A stretch of DNA of 64,000 nucleotides from Allobosea sp. 47.2.35 (GCF_024655635.1 NZ_JANLGI010000003.1:186001-250000), one strand, 5' to 3'. Shown: positions 33,547-43,393, counted from the first letter of the stretch. Numbers and translations: made by a program. The notes: a model not told the origin generated them from the sequence alone.

Positions 33547-35346
33547 TCAGAACTCGGCCCAGCCATCCGCCGTGCCGCCGCCGGCCACCCGCCGGCCGCG
33601 CATCGCCGGCGCCGCGGCGCGCGGCGCCTCGGGAGCCGAATGGACGAGCTGCGGCGCGAGCCGGTGCCGCTCTCCGCCGAGCTGGAAGGCCGAGACCATC
33701 GTGCTCAGCGCGGCGGTCTCCTGCTGCAGGTCCCGGGCGACCTTGGCGCTCTGCTCGGCGAGCAGCGAGTTCTGCTGCGTGATCTCGTCCATATGCGCGA
33801 CAGTGCGGGCCATCTCGTCGATGCCGTTGGCCTGCTCCGTTGTCGCCTGCGAGATCTCGCTGACGGTCGAGGCGACCTTGGAAGCGGCGCCAACGATCTC
33901 GCCGAGCGTTGTCCCGGCATCCTTGACCAGCCCCACGCCGGCTTGAATCTGTTGCGCAGAATTCGCGATCAACGCCTTGACGCCATTGGCGGATTCGCTG
34001 CAGCGAGCCGCCAGCGCGCGCACCTCCGTCGCCACCACCGCGAAGCCGCGCCCGGCATCACCGGCCCGCGCTGCCTCGACCGCCGCGTTGAGAGCCAGCA
34101 AATTGGTCTGGAAGGCGATCTCGTCGATCATCGAGATGATCTCGGAGATGCCGGACGAGGCCTGCTCGATCCGTCCCATCGCCGCGACCGCTTCGGTCAC
34201 GATAGCCCCGCCGCGCGCCGCGACCTCGCTCGCCTCGTTGCCGAGCTGCACCGCCATACGCGAATTGCCGGCGCTGTGCTTCACCGACGCGGCAAGCTCC
34301 TCCGTCGTCGCCGCGGTCTGCTGGAGGCTCGACGCGTTCGCTTCGGTCCGCTCGGCCAATTGCTGGCTGTCGGAGGTGATCTTGAGTGAGGCGTTGTCGA
34401 TGCGGCCCGAAATGTCGCGCACCGTGCCGACCACCTCCGCCAGCGTGTCGAGCAGGTCGTTCACCCCGACACAGAGCGTAGCGACCTCCCCGCTCTTGCC
34501 GTCGAGCGGCACGCGGCCGGTCAGGTCCTTGCCCTTGGCCCGGCCGATCACCGCGCTCGTCTCCTGCACCGCCGCCTCGAGCTGCTTGCCCTTGAAGGTC
34601 GCGGTGATGTCGGAGGCGAACTTGACGACCTTGTAGGGGCGCCCCTGCGCGTTGAGGATCGGGTTGTAGCTGGCCTGGATCCAGATCTCCTTGCCGCCCT
34701 TGCCGATGCGCCGATACTGGCCGGCATCGTATTCGCCATGGCCGAGGCGCTCCCAGAAGGCGCGATAGGCCGGCGTCTCGCGCTCGGCGGGATCGACGAA
34801 CATCCGGTGATGCTGCCCGACGATCTCCGGCAGCGAGTAGCCGAGCACGCTCAGGAAATTCTCGTTCGCCGTCAGGATCTTGCCGGTCAGGTCGAACTCG
34901 ATCACGGCCTGCGCCTTGTCGATCGCCGCGCGCTGCCCTTCGAGATCGGCGAGGCGGTTCTTCTGCTCGGTGACGTCGAAGGCATATTTGATCACACCGA
35001 CCGGCTTGCCGCCCGCCCCGAGGATCGGGTTGTAGCTCGCCTGGATCCAGATTTCCTTGCCGCCCTTGCCGAGCCGCAGATACTGCCCGCGCGAATACTC
35101 GCCCCGGCCGAGATCGGCCCAGAATTGCTTGTAGGCGGGACCGGCCTTCTCCTCGGGCGTGACGAACAGGCTGTGATGCTGACCCTTCACCTCGGCGAGC
35201 GTGTAACCCACCGCCGCGAGGAAGTTTTCGTTGGCATCGAGAATCTTGCCGTTGAGGTCGAACTCGATCCGCGCCTGCGATCGGTTGATCGCGTCCAGCT
35301 GTCCCGCGGCATGCCGGTTCGAGAAAAGGCCGGAAAAGAGCGGCAT
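33547..35346 (-). CDS. Soluble methyl-accepting chemotaxis protein with two PAS domains
   Basis: The 599-aa protein has no transmembrane segment. Two PAS domains (about residues 15-135 and 137-258) are near copies of each other ([15 protein letters not shown] versus [15 protein letters not shown]; both contain [17 protein letters not shown]), followed by a short linker with HAMP-like character and a C-terminal MCP signalling domain with the [21 protein letters not shown] hairpin tip. PAS pairs of this kind usually bind heme or flavin or sense redox state, but the cofactor cannot be told here. The start at 35346 ([12 protein letters not shown]) has a gagggggatctcaa leader. It would signal from the cytoplasm to CheA. 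Confidence 0.9.
   Translation of the reverse strand: MPLFSGLFSNRHAAGQLDAINRSQARIEFDLNGKILDANENFLAAVGYTLAEVKGQHHSLFVTPEEKAGPAYKQFWADLGRGEYSRGQYLRLGKGGKEIWIQASYNPILGAGGKPVGVIKYAFDVTEQKNRLADLEGQRAAIDKAQAVIEFDLTGKILTANENFLSVLGYSLPEIVGQHHRMFVDPAERETPAYRAFWERLGHGEYDAGQYRRIGKGGKEIWIQASYNPILNAQGRPYKVVKFASDITATFKGKQLEAAVQETSAVIGRAKGKDLTGRVPLDGKSGEVATLCVGVNDLLDTLAEVVGTVRDISGRIDNASLKITSDSQQLAERTEANASSLQQTAATTEELAASVKHSAGNSRMAVQLGNEASEVAARGGAIVTEAVAAMGRIEQASSGISEIISMIDEIAFQTNLLALNAAVEAARAGDAGRGFAVVATEVRALAARCSESANGVKALIANSAQQIQAGVGLVKDAGTTLGEIVGAASKVASTVSEISQATTEQANGIDEMARTVAHMDEITQQNSLLAEQSAKVARDLQQETAALSTMVSAFQLGGERHRLAPQLVHSAPEAPRAAAPAMRGRRVAGGGTADGWAEF
34654..34706. repeat. 53-bp direct repeat, copy 1, inside the second PAS-domain coding region
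   Basis: This segment and 35020-35072 agree at 51 of 53 positions; they encode the shared [17 protein letters not shown] block of the two PAS domains. The copies are 366 bp (122 codons) apart, the period of the PAS duplication. Confidence 0.85.
35020..35072. repeat. 53-bp direct repeat, copy 2, inside the first PAS-domain coding region
   Basis: Partner of 34654-34706, with two differences (g/c at base 19 and c/t at base 34). Both differences are synonymous or near-synonymous in the encoded block, so the segment is under strong protein-level constraint or was recently homogenised. Confidence 0.85.
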
Positions 35347-35670
35347 TTGAGATCCCCCTCGGCGCGGCTCGAGCATGAGGCTTCGTCGGGCCGGCGTCGT
35401 CCTGAAAGCCGTTTTTGGATACCCACGACGCGGAAGCGCAGCAGGAGAAGCCGAATGCTATCCGGCCACCGCGCAAATATCGCATTGAACAGTTTACGAA
35501 TGGTTGATATCTAGATTTAAGCGCAATTTTTAGTAGAAAAATATCCTAAAAACAACATCTCACCATCAGAGAATACGTTATAAAATTACACAAAGATCAA
35601 ATTACGAAGCGTCAAAAGAGAAATCCTCCTATAAATTGTATAAAAATCGCAAAAGTTGCAAACTATACGA
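35347..35670. other. Non-coding region with an A+T-rich island
   Basis: Between the MCP start and the stop of the CinA-type gene, about 35500-35665 is roughly 70% A+T by eye, unlike the G/C-rich surroundings. No open frame with family likeness is found. It contains several A/T runs (for example aaaaatatcctaaaaac) and most likely holds the MCP promoter on its left side; the rest could be an old insertion remnant. Confidence 0.5.
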
Positions 35671-36435
35671 TCAGACGATCGCTTTCTGCTGCTCCGCAAC
35701 AACCATCGCCTTTACGTCAGACACCGCAGCGAGCAGTTTCTCTGCATCGCGCGACCTGACGACGATATTCGTGTCCGGGCCGGTCTCGGACCAGAACGGA
35801 TAGGAGCCGATCGAAACCGCCGGATGAGCGTTCGCGATTGCAGCCAGCGGCCCGCCGATATCTCCTTCGCGGAGCCCGGCCCGGACCGTATCGGACAGCA
35901 TCTTCGCGCCGGTCTGCAGCGTCGGCCCGACGACATCGAGCATCGCCTGCATGATCGAGGGCACGCCGGCCATCACATAGACATTGCCGATATTGAAGCC
36001 CGGCGCCTTGGAGATCGCGTTGGCGATCAGATCGGCGCCTGCCGGGATGCGCGCCATCCGCATGCGCGCCTCGTTGAGCTCCGCTGGCGAGAAGCGCTCG
36101 GACAGCATCGCGACTGCCCGGGGATCATGGTCGATCGTGACGCCGAAGGCCGCGGCCACCGCATCCGCCGTGATGTCGTCATGGGTCGGCCCGATGCCAC
36201 CGGTGGTGAAAACGTAGGTATAGCGGCCGCGTAGCGCGTTGAGCGCCGCGACGATCTCCTCGGAGATATCGGGCACGACCCGGACCTCGCGCAGATCGAC
36301 GCCGATATTGGTCAGGTACTCGGCGATATAGCCGATATTCTTGTCCTTGGTCCGCCCGGACAGGATCTCGTCGCCGATCACCAGGATCGCGGCCGTGACG
36401 ATGGTGGCGGAGGAACTGGCTTCGTTCGCGGACAT
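35671..36435 (-). CDS. CinA N-terminal-type molybdopterin-binding-fold protein
   Basis: The 254-aa protein contains the MoCF/CinA N-terminal domain: VIGDEILSGRTKDKN, ISEEIVAAL, YVFTTGGIGPTHDDITADA and the VMAGVPSIMQAML segment. It lacks the C-terminal nicotinamide-nucleotide amidase domain of full CinA. The family hydrolyses ADP-ribose or related compounds or binds molybdopterin; which applies is uncertain. The start at 36435 (MSANEASSSATIV) is eight residues inside the longest open frame. It stands alone. Confidence 0.85.
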   Translation of the reverse strand: MSANEASSSATIVTAAILVIGDEILSGRTKDKNIGYIAEYLTNIGVDLREVRVVPDISEEIVAALNALRGRYTYVFTTGGIGPTHDDITADAVAAAFGVTIDHDPRAVAMLSERFSPAELNEARMRMARIPAGADLIANAISKAPGFNIGNVYVMAGVPSIMQAMLDVVGPTLQTGAKMLSDTVRAGLREGDIGGPLAAIANAHPAVSIGSYPFWSETGPDTNIVVRSRDAEKLLAAVSDVKAMVVAEQQKAIV

Positions 36436-36530
36436 GGGCGGCGCTCCTGGCTGTCGCACAAGAGCTAGGCGTTCCGTGCGGCGCGCTCAAGCACCGGCGC
36501 GGGCGCCCCGGCCATGCCGTGGGCGCGCGC

Positions 36531-37382
36531 TCAACCCTGCTTGCGCTCGAAGACCAGGTTGAGCCGCGTCTGGGCGACGAGCATGTAGCCGCTGCGTTCG
36601 AGCAGGCCCGCAAGATCGCTCTGCCAGCGCTGGCGCGAATCCTCGATGATGATGAAGCCCGGCCAGAGCGTCTGCGGCGCATCGCGCAGGAACGGCTCGA
36701 GAATCAGGTCCTCGGCGCCCTCGACATCGAGCTTGATCGCGTCGATGCGCTCATAGCCCTCGCCCTCGACCAGCGAGAGCAAGGTCATGGCCGGCACCTT
36801 CACCGAGGTCCCGGCGCTCGAATTGAGGATGCGGACGCTCGACTCGCCGCGATTGGTCGGGTCGATGAACAGGGTCAATTCGCCCGGCTTGTCGGCGAGC
36901 GCACAGGCCACGGCCTTGACGGTGCCGAAAGGGTTCTGCGCGATGTTGAAGGAGAGCCTCGCGAAGATCTCCGGCTGCGGCTCGACCGCCAGGATGCGCG
37001 CCCCTCGCCCGGCGCGGGCCGCGACGAAGAGCGAGTAGGCGCCGATATTCGCGCCGATATCGATGAAGGTGAAGCCGTCGCGCAGCCGCGAGGCCAGAAG
37101 CTCGCGCTCGACCGCATCGAAATATTGCGGGGTGAACAGCACGCGCTTCTCGCAGACATTGCCGTCCGGATAGAGGCGCATCTTCGCGCCCAGCGACTCG
37201 ATATCCACCGGGGCGCCGTCGAGCGCGCGCAAGCCGAGGCGCCGCAGCGCATAGGCGACCTTGCGCCCGAGGAAGCTGTCGGACGCGGCGCGCGTCCGGG
37301 CGATGATGCGGGCGAGATAGGCTTTCGGCGCGAAGGTGCCGAAAGGCCGCTCTTCCGCCGGGTTCTGTTCGATGATGGCCAT
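36531..37382 (-). CDS. FkbM-family methyltransferase
   Basis: The 283-aa protein has the FkbM methyltransferase domain from about residue 95: FTFIDIGANIGAYSLFVA (motif I), ILAVEPQPEIFARL (acidic strand 2), AVACALADKPGELTLFI and the DAIKLDVEGAEDLIL block. Family members O-methylate sugars or polysaccharides, so a surface glycan may be the target. The start at 37382 (MAIIEQNPAEERP) is taken because a longer reading enters the upstream HD-GYP gene. No glycosyltransferases are adjacent. Confidence 0.85.
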   Translation of the reverse strand: MAIIEQNPAEERPFGTFAPKAYLARIIARTRAASDSFLGRKVAYALRRLGLRALDGAPVDIESLGAKMRLYPDGNVCEKRVLFTPQYFDAVERELLASRLRDGFTFIDIGANIGAYSLFVAARAGRGARILAVEPQPEIFARLSFNIAQNPFGTVKAVACALADKPGELTLFIDPTNRGESSVRILNSSAGTSVKVPAMTLLSLVEGEGYERIDAIKLDVEGAEDLILEPFLRDAPQTLWPGFIIIEDSRQRWQSDLAGLLERSGYMLVAQTRLNLVFERKQG

Positions 37383-37435
37383 TGCGCCAGCCTGATACAC
37401 CTCGACAGGCCCGCGCGCCAGTCGTGGATGCAATC

Positions 37436-38617
37436 TCACTGCCCGTCGGCGAAGCGCGCGTGGATCTCGCCGAAGCGCGGAGCGATCTCCCGGAAGACGT
37501 CGACAAGCCGGGGGTCGAACTGCCGGCCGCGCTCGCCCATCACCACCGCGACCGCCTCGTCATGCGTCATCGCTTCCTTGTAGACCCGCTTCGTGACAAG
37601 CGCGTCGTAGACATCGGCGATCGCCATCAGGCGTCCGGACAACGGAATATCCTGACCGGCGAGCCCCCGCGGATAGCCCGTCCCGTCCCAGCGCTCGTGA
37701 TGGGTATGGGCGATTTCCTTGGCCAACCGCAGGAAGGAACTGGAGCCGCCGAGATGACGCTCGGCATCGGCGATGGCGATGCGTCCGAGCTCGGCATGGG
37801 TCTGCATCGTCGCCCGCTCGTCCTCGTCGAGGCGGCCGGGCTTCAGCAGGATGCTGTCGGGAATGCCGACCTTGCCGATATCGTGCAGCGGCGCCGACTT
37901 GAACAGCAGGTCGAGTGTCGCGTCGTCGAGTTCGCCCGCGAAGAGCCCGCGCTCGCGCGCGCCTTCGGCCAGAACGCGCAGATAGTGCTGGGTGCGCCGG
38001 ACATGGTTGGCCGTCTCGTTGTCGCGCGTCTCCGCGAGCGAGGCCATGGCCAGGATGACCGCGTCCTTGGCCCGCTCCGCTTCCTCCAGCGCCGCCGACA
38101 GCGAGTTCACCAGCGCGATATTGGTCATGGCGACCGCTGCGCTGTTGGCGATCCGCCTCAAGGCACGCACCACCTCAGGCGCCGGCCGATGCCGATGCGC
38201 CCAATACGCGCCGATCGCGGCGACGGGATCGTCCTGCCGAACCGGCACCATGACGAGGCTGCGCACGAAGGTCGGACGATAAGCCTCGTGCGGAATCCGC
38301 TCGTCCTCGTCGATATCCTCGATGACGACGACCTCGCCATGCTGCATCGCCCAGCCGGAAATGCAGGCATCCATCGGGAAACGCTGCCCCTTCCAGAGCG
38401 GCGCGATGGCATCCTCGTCGGCATAGTAGCAGCGGCCGTTGTCGCGCAGGATGAAGCTGATGCCATCCGCGCCGGTGAGCCCGCGCGCATTGCGGCGCAC
38501 GACCTCCATGACCTCGTCGATGCCGCGCGCCATCGCGAGATCCAGCGACAGCTGGTCCAGCGCGCTGAGCGTCGGGTCGGACGGATCGGTGGGCGGCGGA
38601 GAGACAGGCGCTTTCAT
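37436..38617 (-). CDS. GAF-HD-GYP cyclic-di-GMP phosphodiesterase
   Basis: The 393-aa protein has an N-terminal GAF sensor domain (about residues 25-165, GADGISFILRDNGRCYYADED and HGEVVVIEDIDED) and a C-terminal HD-GYP domain (about 180-380). The HD motif is in SAPLHDIGKVGIPD, the HHERWDGTGYPRGL signature is intact, and ADVYDALVTKR follows. It should hydrolyse cyclic-di-GMP in the cytoplasm under the control of the GAF ligand. The start at 38617 (MKAPVSPPPTDP) is chosen over a longer reading to 38662. It lies 53 bp upstream of the FkbM gene on the same strand. Confidence 0.9.
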   Translation of the reverse strand: MKAPVSPPPTDPSDPTLSALDQLSLDLAMARGIDEVMEVVRRNARGLTGADGISFILRDNGRCYYADEDAIAPLWKGQRFPMDACISGWAMQHGEVVVIEDIDEDERIPHEAYRPTFVRSLVMVPVRQDDPVAAIGAYWAHRHRPAPEVVRALRRIANSAAVAMTNIALVNSLSAALEEAERAKDAVILAMASLAETRDNETANHVRRTQHYLRVLAEGARERGLFAGELDDATLDLLFKSAPLHDIGKVGIPDSILLKPGRLDEDERATMQTHAELGRIAIADAERHLGGSSSFLRLAKEIAHTHHERWDGTGYPRGLAGQDIPLSGRLMAIADVYDALVTKRVYKEAMTHDEAVAVVMGERGRQFDPRLVDVFREIAPRFGEIHARFADGQ

Positions 38618-38825
38618 GTGTCCAGGGGAAGCAATCGGGCAGACGAAAGGTGCGGGCGGCAAGCTGCCCCAAAAAAGTTACAATTCCCCCAACGTCAGCA
38701 CAACGATCGCCCGCGCACCCTGCCCATGCGACAGCGCGGGAATCCGACCCGCGCGCAACGCGCCAATCGGCTTGCGTGCGCCGGCAAACGCAATAGATAA
38801 GGAGGCAAGGAGTTTTCCGCGCGCA

Positions 38826-39647
38826 ATGACCTTCGAAGACACCATCGGCCGCTCGCGTTCGCGCGAGCCCGCCATCAAGATTCACGGCCCCGAGGCCTTC
38901 GCGGCCATGCACAAGGCCGGCCGGCTGACGGCTGCCGGCCTCGACATGCTCGGGTCCTACGTCAAGCCCGGCGTCACCACGCAGCGCCTCGACGACCTCG
39001 CCTTCCAGTTCGCCATGGATAACGGCGCCTATCCGGCGACGCTGTTCTATCGCGGCTACACCAAGTCGATCTGCACCTCGATCAACCATGTCGTCTGTCA
39101 CGGCATTCCCGACGACAAGCCGCTGCGCGAGGGCGATGTCGTCAATATCGACTACACGCTGATCGTCGATGGCTGGCACGGCGATTCCAGCCGCATGTAC
39201 GGCGTCGGCGAAATCTCGCGGAAGGCCGAGCGCCTGATCGAGATCACCTATGAAAGCCTGCAGCGCGGCATCAAGGCGGTGCGCGCCGGCGCGACCACCG
39301 GCGATATCGGCTTCGCCATCCAGCGCTATGCCGAGGCAGAGCGCTGCTCGGTGGTGCGCGATTTCTGCGGCCACGGCATCGGCCAGCTCTTCCACGACGC
39401 CCCGAACATCCTCCATTACGGCAGCCCGGGCGAAGGCGTTCTGCTGAAGCCCGGCATGGTCTTCACCATCGAGCCGATGATCAATCTCGGCAAGGCGGGC
39501 GTGAAGGTGCTCTCGGACGGCTGGACCGCCGTGACTCGCGACCGGTCGCTCTCCGCACAGTTCGAGCATCAGATCGGCGTCACCGAGCAGGGCTGCGAGA
39601 TCTTCACGCTCTCTCCCGCCGGCCTCGGCAATCCGCTCGCGAAATGA
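38826..39647 (+). CDS. map: Type I methionine aminopeptidase
   Basis: This 273-aa metalloenzyme removes the N-terminal Met from nascent proteins. The metal ligands are in [22 protein letters not shown] (two Asp), [13 protein letters not shown] (His), [10 protein letters not shown] (Glu) and [10 protein letters not shown] (Glu). The catalytic His lies in [11 protein letters not shown]. It is the type Ia form, without an N-terminal zinc-finger extension. The start is the ATG at 38826, 22 residues before the conserved [10 protein letters not shown]. Its stop overlaps the radC start by 4 bp. Confidence 0.95.
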   Translation: MTFEDTIGRSRSREPAIKIHGPEAFAAMHKAGRLTAAGLDMLGSYVKPGVTTQRLDDLAFQFAMDNGAYPATLFYRGYTKSICTSINHVVCHGIPDDKPLREGDVVNIDYTLIVDGWHGDSSRMYGVGEISRKAERLIEITYESLQRGIKAVRAGATTGDIGFAIQRYAEAERCSVVRDFCGHGIGQLFHDAPNILHYGSPGEGVLLKPGMVFTIEPMINLGKAGVKVLSDGWTAVTRDRSLSAQFEHQIGVTEQGCEIFTLSPAGLGNPLAK

Positions 39648-40381
39648 GCGCGGGCATCGGCAAGGGATCGCGAAAGGCGCCCTCGCCGGCCACCCCTGCC
39701 GACTCCGACACGCCGCATTACCACGGCCACCGCGACCGCCTGCGCACCCGCTTCCGGGAAGCCGGTGCCGAGACGCTGCCGGATTACGAATTGCTGGAGC
39801 TGCTGCTCTTTCGATCGATCCCGCGGCGCGACGTCAAGCCGCTCGCCAAGGAGCTGATCCAGCGCTTCGGCTCCTTCGCCGAAGTGCTTGGCGCCCCCGC
39901 CGCACGTCTCGCAGAGATCGACGGCGTCAGCGAAACCGTCGCACTCGACCTCAAGGTCGTCGAAGCCTCCCTGAAGCGCATGGCCAAGGGCGCGGTCGGC
40001 AAGCGGCCGGTCCTCTCCTCCTGGTCCTCGGTGCTCGATTATTGCCGGATGGCGATGGCTTTCGCCGAGCGCGAGCAGTTCCGCATCCTCTTCCTCGACA
40101 AGAAGAACATCCTGATCGCCGACGAGGTCCAGCAGACCGGCACGGTCGACCACACCCCGGTCTATCCGCGCGAGGTGATGCGCCGCGCGCTTGAACTCTC
40201 GGCCTCCGCGATCATCCTCGTCCACAACCACCCTTCCGGCGACCCGACGCCGTCCGGTGCCGACATGCGGATGACGCGCGAGCTCGTCGACATCGCCAAG
40301 CCCCTGGGCGTTGCCATCCATGACCACATCATCGTCGGCCGCGACGGCCATGCCAGCTTCCGCAGCCTCGGACTGATCTGA
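39644..40381 (+). CDS. radC: RadC/JAB-domain DNA repair family protein
   Basis: The 245-aa protein has an N-terminal helix-hairpin-helix-like part (about residues 20-100, [36 protein letters not shown]) and a JAB1/MPN metalloprotease-fold domain with [32 protein letters not shown], where HxH and the downstream Asp are the zinc ligands. The family name comes from a disputed E. coli radiation phenotype; its role is unknown. It overlaps map by ATGA and is followed by DUF488 with a 1-bp overlap, so the three genes form one operon. Confidence 0.9.
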   Translation: MSAGIGKGSRKAPSPATPADSDTPHYHGHRDRLRTRFREAGAETLPDYELLELLLFRSIPRRDVKPLAKELIQRFGSFAEVLGAPAARLAEIDGVSETVALDLKVVEASLKRMAKGAVGKRPVLSSWSSVLDYCRMAMAFAEREQFRILFLDKKNILIADEVQQTGTVDHTPVYPREVMRRALELSASAIILVHNHPSGDPTPSGADMRMTRELVDIAKPLGVAIHDHIIVGRDGHASFRSLGLI

Positions 40382-40743
40382 TGACGCAACTCACGGTGAA
40401 GCGCGTCTACGATTCCCCCGCCCCCGCCCCCGGCGACGGCACGCGCATCCTCGTCGATAGGCTCTGGCCGCGCGGCGTGTCGAAGGACAAGATCGACCTC
40501 TGGCTCAAGGACCTCGCGCCGAGCGATGCGCTGCGCCACGAATTCCACGGCCATCCCGACCGCTGGGACGAGTTCCGCGCCGCCTATGCGACAGAGCTTG
40601 GCAGCCCGTCGGCGCAGTCGGCTCTCGCAGCCCTCGACGCCGAACGCAGGAAGGGCCCGGTAGCCCTGCTCTACGCCGCCAGGGACGAGAATCGGAACAA
40701 TGCGCTGGCCCTGCGCCTATGGCTGGACGGCCGCCCGAATTAG
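40381..40743 (+). CDS. DUF488 family protein
   Basis: The 120-aa protein has the DUF488 pattern: VKRVYDSPAPAPGDGTRILVDRLWPRGVSKDKI, LKDLAPSDALRHEFHGHPDRWDEFRA and VALLYAARDENRNNALAL. Some members are related to uracil-DNA glycosylase-like or SSB-linked repair proteins, but function is not settled. The start codon shares a base with the radC stop (tgatg), implying translational coupling. A small hairpin and a 219-bp non-coding stretch follow. Confidence 0.85.
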   Translation: MTQLTVKRVYDSPAPAPGDGTRILVDRLWPRGVSKDKIDLWLKDLAPSDALRHEFHGHPDRWDEFRAAYATELGSPSAQSALAALDAERRKGPVALLYAARDENRNNALALRLWLDGRPN

Positions 40744-40962
40744 GTCCAAGAATAGCGCAGGCACGGCCGCCCTACGCGGCGCCACGAAGGAACAGCCGCT
40801 CTCTGCGGGCTGGTTCAGCTTTGCCAAGATAAACTCAAGTAAACTCTACCTGATCAATACTGCCCATGAAAAAGGCGGACCTGATCAATTGCGCAGCTAT
40901 TCTCCCTCTTCCCGAACGGCCGCGAATGCGCATAGGCTGGTTTCAACGGGGAAGAGGGCTGC
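40744..40962. promoter_or_regulatory. Upstream region of the ATP-grasp/Anbu operon with an 11-bp direct repeat
   Basis: The sequence acctgatcaat occurs twice, at 40848-40858 and 40879-40889, 31 bp apart (three helical turns), each with a tgatca palindrome. A 7-bp repeat taaactc lies just before the first copy. The operon's first start is 73 bp after the second copy. I read this as a control region, probably binding a regulator twice on the same DNA face. Confidence 0.5.
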
Positions 40963-42378
40963 ATGGTCGCATTCGATGAAATGACCGGTTCGGGCGCCGA
41001 GCTGAGGCCTGCCTACGAGGCTCTGGATCGCTGGCTGAAGGAAGCGCCGCCCGAAATGCTGGCGCTCAGGCGCAGCCAGGCGGAGCTGTTCTTCCGCCGC
41101 ATCGGCATCACCTTCGCGGTCTATGGCGACGAGGAATCGACCGAGCGCCTGATCCCCTTCGACATCATTCCGCGCGTGCTGACCAAGCCGGAATGGACCA
41201 AGCTGGAAGCGGGCCTGCGCCAGCGCGTCACCGCCCTCAACATGTTCCTGGCCGATGTCTACGGCCCCAAGGAATGCCTGAAGGCCGGCATCATCCCGCC
41301 CGACCTGGTCTATCGCAACGCCTGCTACCAGCTCGAAATGGTCGACTTCAAGGTCCCGCACGACATCTACTGCCATATCGCCGGCATCGATGTGGTGCGC
41401 GTCGACGCCGATACCTTCTACGTGCTTGAGGACAATGCCCGCACGCCCTCCGGCGTCTCCTACATGATGGAGAACCGCGAGGTAATGCTGCGGCTCTTCC
41501 CGGAGCTGTTCTCGACGCATCGCGTCGCGCCGGTCGACAACTACCCGGACCAGCTGCTGGCGACCCTGCGCTCGGTCGCGCCGCGAAGCGCCTCGTCGGA
41601 CCCGACGATCTGCCTGCTCACGCCCGGCCAGTACAACTCGGCCTTCTACGAGCACTCGTTCCTGGCCGACAAGCTCGGCGTCGAGCTGGTCGAGGGCTCG
41701 GACCTGCTGGTCAAGGACGATGTCGTCTACATGCGCACGACCCAGGGGCCGAAGCGCGTCGACGTGATCTACCGGCGCATCGACGACGACTTCATCGATC
41801 CGCTCGCCTTCCGCAGCGATTCCGTGCTCGGCGTCCCCGGCATCATCGGCGCCTACAAGGCCGGCAACGTCACGCTGGCGAACGCGGTCGGCACCGGCGT
41901 CGCCGACGACAAGGCGGTCTATAGCTACATGCCTGAGATCGTGAAGTTCTTCACCGGCGAGGAGCCGATCCTGAAGAACGTCCCGACCTACAGGTGCCGC
42001 GAGCCCGAGGCCAATGCCTATGTGCTCGACAATCTGGAGAAGCTCGTCGTCAAGGAGGTCAACGGCTCCGGCGGCTACGGCATGCTCGTCGGCCCGCACG
42101 CCAACAAGGCGCAGATCGAGACCTTCCGGCGCAAGCTCAAGGCCCAACCCGAGGGCTTCATCGCGCAGCCGACCCTGGCGCTCTCGACCTGCCCGACCTT
42201 CGTCGCCTCGGGCGTTGCGCCACGCCATGTCGACCTGCGCCCCTATGTGCTCTCGGGCGCCAATGGCATCTCCTGCGTGCCCGGTGGACTGACGCGCGTC
42301 GCGCTCAAGGAAGGTTCGCTCGTCGTCAATTCCAGCCAGGGCGGCGGCACCAAGGATACCTGGGTGCTCGACGCATGA
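40963..42378 (+). CDS. Circularly permuted type 2 ATP-grasp protein
   Basis: The 471-aa protein belongs to the COG2308 group (DUF404/DUF407), with RIGITFAVYGDEESTERLIPFD, NACYQLEMVDFKVP, VLEDNARTPSGVSYMMENREVMLRLFPELF and a C-terminal EKLVVKEVNGSGGYGMLVGPHA that supplies the ATP-grasp lysine and glycine-rich loop. Such enzymes join amino acids or peptides through acyl-phosphate chemistry, and family work on amidoligases predicts peptide tagging or synthesis by this operon. It is the first gene of a four-gene unit; the next start follows 73 bp after its stop. Confidence 0.88.
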   Translation: MVAFDEMTGSGAELRPAYEALDRWLKEAPPEMLALRRSQAELFFRRIGITFAVYGDEESTERLIPFDIIPRVLTKPEWTKLEAGLRQRVTALNMFLADVYGPKECLKAGIIPPDLVYRNACYQLEMVDFKVPHDIYCHIAGIDVVRVDADTFYVLEDNARTPSGVSYMMENREVMLRLFPELFSTHRVAPVDNYPDQLLATLRSVAPRSASSDPTICLLTPGQYNSAFYEHSFLADKLGVELVEGSDLLVKDDVVYMRTTQGPKRVDVIYRRIDDDFIDPLAFRSDSVLGVPGIIGAYKAGNVTLANAVGTGVADDKAVYSYMPEIVKFFTGEEPILKNVPTYRCREPEANAYVLDNLEKLVVKEVNGSGGYGMLVGPHANKAQIETFRRKLKAQPEGFIAQPTLALSTCPTFVASGVAPRHVDLRPYVLSGANGISCVPGGLTRVALKEGSLVVNSSQGGGTKDTWVLDA

Positions 42379-42451
42379 GCATCCCGGCCACCCCCTCGCC
42401 AGCCCTTCCCCCGCAACAGCCTGCCATCCCGCGGAAAGGCACACGCTGATC

Positions 42452-43393
42452 ATGCTTTCGCGTACCGCAGATAGCCTCTACTGGGTTTCCCGCTATGTCG
42501 AGCGGGCCGAATATCTCGCCCGCATCCTCGACGCGACGACGCGCCTCACCAACCTGCCGACCACCTATGGCGGCGCCGGCACGGAATGGCAGAGCGCGGT
42601 CCTGACTGCCGGCTGCGAGGAGGCCTTCGCCAAGGCCTATGGCGAGGCCAATGAACGCAATGTCTGCGACTTCCTGACCTTCAGTCCCGACAACCCGTCC
42701 TCGATCCGCAACTGCCTCGCCCAGGCCCGCTCGAACGCCCGAGCCGTGCGCACCGCGCTGACCTCGGAGATGTGGGATGCGCTGAATGGCGCCTGGCTGG
42801 AGCTGCAGCGCTTCGAGAAGAAGCGCATGGACCGCGAGGAATTCGCGCGCTTTCTCGACTGGGTGAAGAACGTCTCGCTGGTCTTCGACGGCTCGGCCTA
42901 CCGGACGATGCTGCGCGACGACAGCTACTGGTTCTCGCGGCTCGGCGTCTATCTCGAACGCGCCGACAACACCGCCCGCATCCTCGACGTGAAATACCAT
43001 GTCCTGCTGCCGGCCGATGAGCAGGTCGGCGGCTCGCTCGACTATTTCCAGTGGACCACGGTGCTGCGCGAGGTCTCGGCGCTCACCGCCTATCACTGGG
43101 TCTACCGCGAGGCGGTGAAGCCGATCCTCGTCGCCGACCTCCTGGTGCTGAACCGGCGCATGCCACGCTCGCTCGCAGCCTGCTACGAGAGCATCTCGCG
43201 CTTCCTCGATTCGCTCGGCGATGCCTATGGCCGCCAGGGGCCGGCCCAGCGTCAGGCCCGCAAGACGCTTGCCAATCTCAGCAATACGCGGATCGACGAC
43301 GTCTTCGTGCACGGGCTGCATGAATTCATCGAGGAGTTCATCACCGAGAACAACCGCCTCGGCAACACCATCTTCGAGCAGTATCTGCAATGA
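42452..43393 (+). CDS. Alpha-E domain protein
   Basis: The 313-aa, largely alpha-helical protein opens MLSRTADSLYWVSRYVERAEYLARILD, the hallmark of the alpha-E family, and includes LVFDGSAYRTMLRDDSYWFSRLGVYLERADNTARILDVKYH. It always accompanies the permuted ATP-grasp protein and transglutaminase in alphaproteobacteria. Its role is unsolved; a scaffold or co-ligase function is often proposed. It is the second gene of the operon. Confidence 0.88.
   Translation: MLSRTADSLYWVSRYVERAEYLARILDATTRLTNLPTTYGGAGTEWQSAVLTAGCEEAFAKAYGEANERNVCDFLTFSPDNPSSIRNCLAQARSNARAVRTALTSEMWDALNGAWLELQRFEKKRMDREEFARFLDWVKNVSLVFDGSAYRTMLRDDSYWFSRLGVYLERADNTARILDVKYHVLLPADEQVGGSLDYFQWTTVLREVSALTAYHWVYREAVKPILVADLLVLNRRMPRSLAACYESISRFLDSLGDAYGRQGPAQRQARKTLANLSNTRIDDVFVHGLHEFIEEFITENNRLGNTIFEQYLQ

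Noticed and set aside
40897-42453. Long minus-strand open frame opposite the ATP-grasp gene
   Set aside because: It is a GC-rich shadow frame; the plus-strand reading carries the whole ATP-grasp family signature.
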